A stretch of DNA of 64,000 bases from positions 15,816,192 to 15,880,191 of the forward strand of contig NC_037603.1 of the NCBI RefSeq assembly GCF_003073045.1. The letters run 5' to 3'. Position 1 is the first letter of the stretch. Each line of letters opens with the position of its first letter. A program made the translations under genes and the position numbers. Shown one piece after another: positions 50,801 to 62,800 of this stretch. Under the pieces are notes generated by a model that was not told the DNA's origin, did not search any database, and saw nothing but the letters and a program-made list of their open reading frames with translations. The DNA comes from Pomacea canaliculata (taxonomy: Eukaryota > Mollusca > Gastropoda > Architaenioglossa > Ampullariidae).

Positions 50801-53800
50801 CTCATCCCATACAACCTAAAAGTAAACAAATTACTCACCCACTTACTGAAGATTTCTAGGCTGAAGAAATGCACTTGCAATAAAATGACTAATAATGATT
50901 GCAACTTTTTACATTTTTAAGCAATGACTCACTTTCAAAGTGGATGGGCTGTCCAACAAAGCCATCTTTTAATCGTGTAACAGCAATAGATTTTGTGTTG
51001 TAGGCTTTAGCTACAAATGGGCTGCCTGCCACCTCCCGATTTGCAAATGTTACCTTAATGAGGTGATCACCTGAAAATAGAAAAAAAAATCTCTTGCAAA
51101 TCTTGTGATAAAGTCATCTTTGCATCCCAGTTTTTCATTCCTTAAGGCGCTTTTGCAAGAACCATTTTTGATGCGATGGAGCACACTATATTGTCTCCAT
51201 ATCTGGGACAAAAATCTTATAGAGGAAGTGGTAAGGAGGGCAACAAACATCCCATAAAGGATTCAAAAACTTAAGATCCCAAGTATGGCATTCAGAAGAT
51301 TTAGAGATGATTTGACTGAGATATAAAAGTGTACACAAACTATATAAAACCTGAATCATACTTAATACATGCAGCAAACACTAGAATTAGAAGACTTCAG
51401 TAATAATAATAGCATTTCCCTGCTGGCAGAAAGTTTTATACAAAGAAAAAAGAAATCAGAGAAAACATTATCTTGAAGAAAATGCAAAAATATGCACTGA
51501 GGGCAAAGAATCAACAATATTTACTCAACAATTTTATCAAAACTCACCAACAACTTTTGCAACATAATTGATGTGTATGTTTCCTGAAGCATCAGTTGAG
51601 GATTGATGTGGAACATGTTCACCTTCTGGGCCTAAAGCAAGGAATCAGAATGACTGATCTTTAAATTTCTTTAACTCAGATTTATGGTCACTTGTGTCTG
51701 ATAAACAATGTATCATAAAAAAACCCTCTCAGAGTAGCAATGCAAAAGAATCTTTAAAAAAAACCTTGGTGTCAATATTTCAGCAAAACAAATAAAGCTT
51801 ATATAAAATATTTTCATTTACCATTTTCATTTTGTTTGTTTTTTTAAATGCAAGGCTCCTCAAAGGAATTGAATTAAAACTAGGATGAGGTGATGAACTA
51901 TTAGCTCATTTGGACAACAACAAAATGTAAAATTTCAGAAATGTTTCTTATTGTGAATTTTAATTACAGTTTTGTCATATATTGTCAACTTCTTTTAGAT
52001 TTTCTACTGCGCCAATGCGTTTTTATACATCAGAAATGCTACGTCTTGCTGCTGCTCAGGATTTTACAAATGATTCTTATTTATCCATTAGAAAGAGTTA
52101 CAGATTCCTAGCTTGTAATTGTCCATATATCCTGATGTTCTACAAAATGAAAGGTATCAGAGGTGATAAATGTCATCTGTAAATGAAACGACTAACACAG
52201 ACAAGTACAATTTTCACATACACACAAATGTACATATTATATCTACAACAACAAGCCATTTAAACACAAAGCAAACTATTGCCCGAAGAATGAAAATATA
52301 TCCTAATATTTATTGACCGTATAAAAGAAAAATGAGTAGCTGCTAATTCTATATATTAATCACACATAAATATTTACTACTTTTATCTACAAAAGCATCT
52401 GATCATTTATCTAATCTAAGTGCTTAAAAAAAGTCAATGGTCAGTTTCTAAAAAGCTACGACAGACTATGGCCATTTGTGAGCAATCGACTGTGATTACA
52501 CTGTTTTAAATGTCTTCATCAAGAACCAGCTTTATAATAACAGTGTTTAAATATTTTAATCTGGAACCAGTCTTCAGTAATTACACTGCTTTCATTATTT
52601 TTATTAATTACACTGATTTGAATATCTTAATCTGGAACCAGTCTGCAGTAATTAGACTGCTTTATATCTCTATCACAAACCAAACTCTACCTTAATTATC
52701 ATCAAGACATATGGAAATACCCACAATTATAGTTATGATCTACAGATAACAGGATATTTCCTCACATTCTGTGGAATTGTTTATAGCGGCAAAAAGCAAC
52801 AATAAAGTAATACTTACATGTAATCTTATATCTATCTCCATGAAAATTAGAGAATGAAATAACAATAAAAGGGAAGAGAAGAAGACAAGAAGAAAAAAAA
52901 AAAAAAAAAAAAAAGCAAGTGGGAATGCAGAAAAAAATTGGGGCTGCATGGAGTAAATTCCAACTATTCCATACAGATAACTCATAACTCTTTCCTCCTT
53001 TTGAAGAGGCAGTTTCAGAAGAGATGCTTCCATCAAGTTAAACGTAAATCACATTCCCAGCCACATATGCTCACAATATCTAAGTGTTTACCAACACCAA
53101 AGATATATAAGCATTTGCACATTAAGTGAAAACAAAGAAAACAGAAAAAAACCCACCTTATCAAGAAGAGAATTCAGATCAAATTTTTTTTATCAAATCT
53201 TTAAAAAATCTTTTCTTAAGAATTGTAAGGATGGTCCAGTCCTACCGCACTGTACTGGGTACGAGCACAAGGTGTGGACATTAAATGCTGAAAAGATCTC
53301 TGCATTGCATTATGAACAACAAATATTTCATCTGTGATGAAAAAGAAAAACTGTATCAATGGTGAACAACAAATACTGTATCGATGGTGAACAACAAACA
53401 TTTCACTAACAGTAAATAACAAAATTTCATCAGTGTCAAAAAAGGCGAGCATGAAGCAAACATCCAACTCTAATCATGAAAACCAAACAATGACATATAC
53501 TATAATTTAATGACATTTAAACTATCAGTTGAAGAGTCTTTAAAAACAATTAAAGTTTAATTCATGAATGCACACACGTCCACAATATTGCACATGTACT
53601 TCCCAAAACATCATCCATTATTACCAGCAACAAAAAAGCCATATTGTGAATTACATCAAAGTTATCACACAATACTTCAACATTATCTCAATATCTACTG
53701 TCTGTACAAAAAAAATCAAATGGTTTAAATGGTGAGATGGGGAAAGAACTGGATCTCCTGCAGAAAAGAAAACCTTAACATGCAAAGGCAAATCACAGAG

Positions 53801-56800
53801 AGAACAAAAATATACGGTGCTTAATTCATTCATCTGCCAGTTGTAAAGATCAAGCAATAACAAACATGCATAGTAACTGCATACATAACTAGCACCATGT
53901 GATCCATGCTGAGTGCAACAACCTTGTCATGCATTAGTGAAACATGCCCTGAATGTGCCCTGCTACTTTCTCCTTAGATGCAGCTAAAGAAATAATGAGT
54001 TTTAATTCCGAGTCTCTTTTATGGAATAACTTAAACAAAATATTGTTTTTTAAAATCATGAATGCTATAGGAGTTTGAGTATACAAATTTTGATTATCAC
54101 TGGAGATTTTACTGCTTAGTTTCATGCCTAACAGTTCTCTTTCTTGAGGCCGTTTGAATGCAGGTTAATGTCCCCGCTACATCAACAGACTTCTCACACC
54201 ACAACCCAGACTGATCCGCCCATTTAAAAAAAATAACATTAGCATACGCACCACACAGAATCATTAGCACAAATGACATGATTCTTTCATATACCTGACA
54301 TGCTGTACCTGTAATCTGCACTGTGACAAGTTCTGTAGGGGCATCACCACATATGATGGTGAAAAAAGTTTGCTGGAATACAGGCACAAGTTCCTTTCCA
54401 GAGCTGGCAATCCTTATAGACTGTGGGTCTATAATTTTCACTTTCCATGGGCTGCCTGTTTTCAGATATAATAAATACAATTAGTCTTGTCTTGTTTTCC
54501 ATCACTGTTGATCCCTTTTTGGATTTTTCAGATTGGGCATTGTTACACATCTGATCTTACATCAGACTCATGTTCTTGATAATGTAAACGTTTTACCTAA
54601 CATAGGTGAGGATACAAACCTCATTAAAGATCATAGCATGATCACAATGATTAGAATGTCACGGTTGTAGCTCTGTGACCAGCAACTATTTTACCTTCTA
54701 TAGGCTTTTCATTGAATGTCATGTCCACCTCATGCAGCTTGCAGTTTTCAGGCACAAAGGATGCCAAGAATCGATGCTTGCCGAGGTTTTCTACGCTACA
54801 CGCAACCCTGCCTTCGTTGACTCTTATTTCTATATTTCCTGATCCTGCCTGAGAAGCATCAACTGCAAGCAAACCAGACCAAGAAACTTCTCTGTCAAGC
54901 ACAAACAATGAACTCAAGAAAGGTCAACTGAAGATCAATTCCAAATGAACGAGTTTGTGGGGAGACAACCAGATCAAAGTCCACTCTCAGTAAAAGCAAG
55001 TATGCTACATCTTGGCAGTTAATAGGACAAGCAGACCATATCCATAAGTTTAATATGACAGACAGGCCATATCCATAAACTGCAGATAACATGCGCAGTC
55101 CTGGAACTAACTTGTCTGATGGATGTGAATAAAACTTAACCTCACTTACTCGCACAATTTGCATATCAGATTTAAATCAGGTCATCATGGTCAAAACAGC
55201 TGAGAGATACTCACTGTTGAAGGTGACTGGATTTCCTGGCAAAGCAAACTCTGGCATGTTGCTGATCTGTAGTTTGCCCATGTCATAGGCTTTACATGTG
55301 AAGGGTGAACCTTTCACCAACTGGCCATAAAAAAACACATTAATTTTGTAGTCCCCTGAAATCAGTAAAGAAATAAATGATGACAAATGTATGAAAAATG
55401 ATGTTTACATGCACTTTTATCACTTCCGTATCTATCAAAGATGTGTTTGAATATTTCAATTAAAAAAAGGCATACACATATTGTAAAAGCATTCATGAAG
55501 TTGCATACATCATACAATAGAAAAATAAAAAATATATATACTGTCCCTGAAATCTTAACATGTGTGAAGCCATATCATCTCCTTTGGAATGTGTACATAT
55601 AGGACACATAAACACATGTGTACATTTACATATAGTGCACACACACACACAATGTATGATCTCTCTGAAAGAAAAAGAAAAAGTATCAGGAAGCAATGTA
55701 CTTTTGATGTCACTAACCTGCTGCTTTAGGTATGTACTCCACTTCAAACGCTTGTGAATCTTTCTGTCGGATTTTGGTTGGCATCTTTGTTCCGCCAGGA
55801 CCTACAATATGGATATTCTTTTAACAACAAAGTGATCAGAATAAACTACTGATAAACACATTTTAATGAAACACAAGTAAACCAGAGATGGATGAAAATG
55901 TTCAAAAGCTGAAAAGATGAGCTTCAAAACTAAGGATGTGATACAAGTTATACGGAAAATAAAATGCTGCAACAATTTAAACTTTTATCTTCTCATAAGA
56001 ATAATACAATACCTTGTTTTATTTACTGTTACTAAATTTTGGAGAGAAAAAAATTGTTTGGTCTTCGATATATCATCAACTGTTATCAGAAATTAGGGAA
56101 GCTTTAATAATCAATATTCATATTTTTTTATGCAAAAGCAGTTATTCAAGTTAAAATATAAGCAAATTGTGTCTTGTGATGTACAATTTTTTTGCAAAAC
56201 TGTAAGAGCATACTGTCAGAAAATTTAGTAGATTTTTTTTTAATAAGCATATTTTGTCTGAAATTACTTATTGAAATAAAAGATGCTGATTATATTGTAT
56301 AGATGGTTAAGCACTCAGTGGTTAATGTATGATCATTTGTAAACTTATTTCTTGATCTAAAATAATGTTTTTAAATGAGTATATAGTATCTTTATAAACC
56401 TGATGCAGCTTGTTTACAGAAACTCATAAATGTGATTTTTGTTCATAATATTATAAGGATAATATACATCATAAACTTACAATGAGAACTTGGACACTAA
56501 AGACACATTTTTTTCAAATTAGTTATTTTAAGAAAAAGATTATGATGATACACTACAAAACTAAAATGGGCATGCAAGAGAACAAAACTCGCAATGGATC
56601 ATGAATCATATGATCTTGAGACTAGGAACTGTTAAAGCAGGGGCGATAAGAATCATGTCATGCAGCAATCATTATCACTTCAGATCACATTTCTGAGCTT
56701 AAAAATTCAAAAGAACTTTCACAAACTGAAAATACATCCAAAATAATTAATTGATATACTGTAAGCAAGATCTCTGAAGAAATATTAAAGTGTTTAGCTT

Positions 56801-59800
56801 TGTTTGATATCTATATTATCTCAATAAGACAATGAACATTCCCAAAGGATGATTTGAACATTGTACACTGCTTCTATCATCTTAAAAAGGAAGGATATTT
56901 TGTTCCAAGAATGATTACAAGTAAGCTGACCCTAGAAATGACACTGTAAACTTATGGATGTGGGACTTGTTTATTTTTCCCAGGAGAAAGAAGTGCCATA
57001 AAGATCTCCTCAAATAAAACCATTTAAAAATTAGTTAAGTCATGGTAAATGGTGAGCTGCATGCATTCTGCTTGTGAAAGACACTTTATGACTTCATCAG
57101 CAAGTGTTCCTGCCACATATATCCTCATGCACCCATAGTGCAGCCATTGTTAATAAATGTGCATCACTTCAAATATTTAAAACAGCTGTGACAAAGATTA
57201 TGTGCAAGCATTCTTACTGTAATCATGATACAGATTTATTTTAAATTATTCTATTTTCAGAGGTCACATACCCTATGTGTCATCAAAGGGTTTTTTTTCT
57301 TCTTACTGTTGAGGGACATGCAACATACTTCAAAGGTTGACAAATCTCTTAAAATGACACCAAATCCAAAATTGTTGTAAGGTTCATGAAACTCAATTCA
57401 TCTTTAGATCCTACCAAGAATGCATACAATGTTCTTTTGTAAAAGGACAGAAAAACAGCTCTATGTGATAGAAGGCTATTAAAACTATGTCAATAATGAA
57501 TGGCTTCATTATTTTGTGTTCTAAAAGGATGAGCACATGTCCATTTTACTTTCCTAGCTGATGTCACCATTAAAACCATCACATCTGTAGCTTTGCATCA
57601 CTTAATTGCAACATCTTAAGTGGCTAAGAGGTGAAAGGCTAATTTTTAATTGTCTAGTGGTTGTTTGGGCAGAATCTAGGTTTGACATGCCTGGGGCTTA
57701 GCATGTAGAAGGAGAAACCCATGCAACCCTACCCTTCTGCTCATCTTAATCTTCCCTGATCAACAGGTACTCCCTGCTGCCCTTTACCTTCCCTGATAAA
57801 CGGGTACTGACAGCTGTCAGATGAGTGGGGTGAGATTACTGCTATCTAGTTAATATTTCTCATCCAACTTTCAAAACACTAACCATTTTAAGCATCAACA
57901 TTTTCTTTCTGTTCCAAAAACATTCTGCCTTGATCTCTATTAATGAAAAAAAGTTATATTTAGGGTGGGCTCTTGAGTTTTGAAAATCAAGAACATGGTT
58001 TTTCAAAGTCTCTGAGCAGAAATTGTGTCGTTTATGGGCAGAGCCTTGATGACTTAGTGCCAGGCTGACGATTCTTGGCATCATTGTACACAACAGAGAT
58101 CTTGCTTATCTGACAAATGCTATAGCCTCTAGCCTAATTTGTCTTCTTATAATATTTAAGTATCTTGAGCATCCGTATCTAATGCTCATTTTATTGTATG
58201 TAAATTTCTGCATGACAAATGATAAGGATATAGTATTTTAACCATAACAACCCAGATAGGATTGCCACTACCATATATTAAACTTACCTTTGATCAAACG
58301 AAAGTTGAAAGGTCAAGGCCAATAGGTGAGTCAAAATGCTACAGAAATAAGAAGGATGAAATTTCCGCATGCCATCCACGCATCACTTAAATCAACCAGC
58401 AAGGTAGTACACAAGCAGAAAATTTGGAAGAAAAAGTTCCTTATGTCACATGTCCCTGCTACTGAGATTAGGGCAAGTCAAAACAAAAATAACATGCTTT
58501 AGGAAGAATATTGTCAGTTTCAAAGTATTGGTAATGCAAGATAACACAACTGTTGAAAAAATCAGCCAACAGGACCCAATATAAACCAACAGTCCCTGGA
58601 CAAGTGTGATATATATTTTCATATGTTTGTCCCATTTCATGCCAACAGTGCATTTTCATCGCACGTGCTCCATCAATCGCCATTTCATCAAAATTACCTT
58701 CCAGGCAATAAACAGGTTTTGAGGTAAAGCCAGTTCCCTGACTTCCCTGACACACCCACTACCCACACCTACTGAAAAAAACTATATTTTAATATGTAAC
58801 TAACTACTTGATTTCTTAAAAATGATCTAGTTTAGATAATATCATGAAATCTGCTTCATTATCAAGTCCACTCTGGTGAATGGGCATTCACCTACAAAGG
58901 CAGTTTTAAAAGTGTTAAAAAAATTTTTATCAATGGAAAAAAAACAACCAAATAATATTTAGAAATTAAATAATATGCCATATAAAACATAAAAATGATG
59001 ACTATAGTCATATATATATGGGTTAGAAAACATAGGCACTTGCTACAACAGTTAGCACTGTAAGAGGCAAAAAACAACTGTTCTTAAGACTCATCTAGAG
59101 GAGTTGAAATATGGTTCAACATATAAAAACAATCATTTTCAATCATTTGAAAATGTAATATGATGAAAGACATTACATAGTCTAGATTCTAATGGCTTCC
59201 ACTTTGGAACAGATCAAACAATTCTGGGAAACCATAAAAACTCAAACCATCTTCACTTAAGGTTATCAAGCTTGATCTGCTCCTTAGCATAGTTAATACA
59301 AAAATAGAAAACACGGGCACCGAATAACATACACGCATATAGAAGTTCAATTTTATAAGCACATTTACATATGGACACAAATTGATGCATACACATTCAG
59401 TCCTTTTAATTTTTGTGTCTAGCAATGTTTATCACCACTTTTGACAAATTAGCACTCACCGCGTTGAAATTGAACTGACAGAGTTTAATAGTCCTGAGTA
59501 AAATATAATCGGATGTATATTCTGAAGAAATTTTTTATATGATGATGATATTTTGAAGAACCACAGATTACACAATGACATTTCCCATATAAAAACACCG
59601 TTTCATACCATACTATTCAGGGCTTCTGCTAAGGCTAAATTCTTTGGGGTCCCAGGGACCCCTTCTTCCGATTTTTAAGGGGTCCCTGTTCTTCACCCAA
59701 CTTTGGAGGGGACCCCATAGACGAAAATTGAAGGGGTCCTCCGAACTTTTAATGTGTACTGTACGCAATTTTTTGCGTAAGCAGAAGCCCTGCTATTATT

Positions 59801-62800
59801 GCATTTGTGGGTAGATACCTGTTCCTCCCCCCTCCCTCAAAAAATAGGATACCAATCAGACCATGAATGCTACAATAATTAACAAACCCAATGGCAAAAC
59901 CTTCCAACAGATTTCACATTTCAAGCCTGATACAAAGAGGAAAAAATGGTCATGATTCAAATCAAAAATAAAATACAAAATACATTGTTTGAAGATGAAA
60001 ATCATATCTGCAAAAAAAGTTTAAAAATGTCAGTGTCTATTGAAATCAAATTACCAACCAGTAAATTACCATAATTTAAAGTCTGCATCACACCTGAGAA
60101 AAATTCTTTGTTCACAGAAAATACAAGCATCAGTTTATTTCAAACCAACTGGTGCACTGCAAATGCTGTACTTACTCCTCTGATGATGAAATGAGCGAAA
60201 GATGGTCAATGTAGTTTTCTGCATGAAAGGGGACTGACCATAGAAGACCAAAACCTTATAATGGTAAACTACTAGGTAAAAAAAAGAAACAAAAAACCCA
60301 GCTAATTATTTATAAATAACTGGGCAGAGCTTAATGAGAGTTTGGCAGCTTTAAGCATGTGTTAGTCCTAGTCTAGTAAGCAAAGAGTTAGTTGCAATCT
60401 AAAAAATAAATACAAACAAAAAGTTTTTATAGTAAATTTAAAAGAAAATTATTGATATTTGTTTAAAAAGGAAAGATCAAGTAGAATGTTTATCATCTAA
60501 AATTATTCTTAAAAAATAAGACTAAGGCAACACTGACAAGAAATATACAAATGAAAAAAGGGAAGCTCTTACCAACTTTCCCTCTTTCACAGAGCTGATT
60601 TTTGAAAACTGTTTAGCTACTGGGCTAACACAGAACCACACAATGGAAAGCCTTACCTAGCTTTCCCATAATTAGAAAATGAAAAGATCACACACATAAT
60701 TTCAACACAAAATTACATCTGACACAAAGTACACAGTTTTAACATAAAACTTCATATGGCAGACTCCACACATAGTGCTTGTAAACCCTACCTTACCACA
60801 AGTAATCACTCACCAACAATGTCTACATTGACGCTTCCACTGCCTGCACCCTTGGTATGGACAGTGAAAGTGGCTGGGCGCTCCACTGGGACAAGACTCA
60901 ATCCATCTCCACTTAAAGTTACGAGTGACGAGTCAACAATATCAAGTGTGTAGGGAGATCCTAAAAATAATTATAACAGCTTTCACCTCGGACATTAATG
61001 GATAATACTGTACTACTGGAAATACTCCATTAACTGCAACTTTAGTGATCAGGCCAGTTAACCCTACTTAGTAAAGGCCAGAAATTTTCAGGAAAGCAAT
61101 TTATCTATAAATGTCCTGTAAAACCTCACAGTTCATAATATTCAGATAAAAAATTTTCTCAGTAATTGTATTTGTAATTGTACAAATTAAGTTTTCAAGT
61201 TCTTTGTAAAAATATTTCTCAAATATTTGTAATAACAACTAAAACATGTAAGAATTGGCCCCAGTAAAAATAAAATGTTTTGAAAGATCATCATAGACTG
61301 TTTGTTACTTTTGCTAAATAAAAAATAAAGAAGTCAATTAGAGATCACATGGCAGAAAATTGAACTTACCTTTGACCTCCATATCATTCATGTAGACACT
61401 GACTTTGTACTGCCCAGCTCCCTGGGGGGTGAAGTCAACTTTGTATTCTCCTGAGCGTGCCTCAGAAATGTGAGAGGGAATGACTTGGCCTGCATGCATC
61501 ACTTTTACTTGCAACTTTCCCTCTCCTGCCTGAGTGGCATCAGCTGAAGAAAAATCCTGCCTCTGTCAGAGGTCTTGATCAGGTTATACATTTTTTAATT
61601 CTCTCTCACACACAACTAGGTACACAAACATACACACACTAGATATATATACACACCGACAACTAGACACACACATTTTCCATACAGATGTCCTGGTACT
61701 AACCGTTGAATGTAAGGGCTCTGCCCACAGTTCCACCTTCCAGTCCATACACCTTCACTAGCGATGGATCGAACACATTCACAGTGAATGGACTTCCTCT
61801 AATAGGTTCTCCATCATATTTTGCATAAACTGTCCAGAGCCCTGAAATAAATCCAGATAACTATTTACAACTGATTATTGATAGTAGACTTCAATTGTTT
61901 GAAATGCCTGATGGCAAAACACAACTGTCTACATAAAGTCTACACAACTGAAGAGATAATGAATGCCAGCATCATAAGCATGTAGATCTTTAATTCCATT
62001 TGTTGAAATTAAATTTAAAATCAGTTTCCCAACCCAAGGTAAGTGTGGAGATGGCGACTGGTTTGACAAACACGTGTTCATGCTCTTCCAGTACTTAAAC
62101 ATGGGGGAACACAAAAGATCAAAACCGCAATTTATCTGTGTACAAAAATTCTTAAAAGCTATATGTGCTGTCATGATGTACAATCCCAGCAAAGCTTCTA
62201 ACACCTACCAACTTCAGTGGGGTTGAACTCTACAATGTACATTCCCTGCTGATGCCGAACTGGTAGACTCTTCATATGACCACTGGGGCTTCTAGCTTCC
62301 ATTTGCACGTCCCCCTTACCAGCAGATGACGCATCCACCTAAGGCATCAAAAGATACTTTATGTGTTCAAGAAGCTCAACTTGTACTGAAGATATTTCTC
62401 TACTTTTCATGTTACCCTATTTATATTCATGAAAATTCACAAAGAAACTAATAATACCTTTAATTCTGTGCTGATGCCTAAGGCACAACGTTCTGGTGGG
62501 TGGCAAACAACTCGTGAAGGATCTGATGTGACTTGAAAGTTGACAGGACATCCAGATATGGATTCCCCATTGCAGGTGATATCCAGCTACCAAAATTCAT
62601 AAAACTAAGCATTTATTTTTTTTTATAAGTGCATCCAAATTTATTAAACAGTTACAAATATTAAGTTCTTCTATATGACAAAATCACTATCTTAAACAAA
62701 ATGCTGAGATGAGGAAGAGAAATTAACATAATGGGGAAGTAGGTGGAAAGAGAGAGAGAATGTAACACTTAAGCAAATAAAAAAGCAGAATCTGACAAGT

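Larger units (their letters stand above)
51632..54308 (-). other. Filamin intron 11 with tandem repeats
   Basis: Contains a poly-A run (52893-52914), a roughly 71-bp tandem repeat (52504-52663) and a short AACAACAAATA-type repeat (53307-53430). No further exon was found. Confidence 0.55.

Noticed and set aside
58698..58746. Possible 49-nt cassette exon in filamin intron 7 (GSQGTGFTSKPVYCLE frame)
   Set aside because: The acceptor has no pyrimidine tract, and starting at 58746 puts it in the wrong phase for exon 7; 49 nt would also not restore the frame for exon 8.
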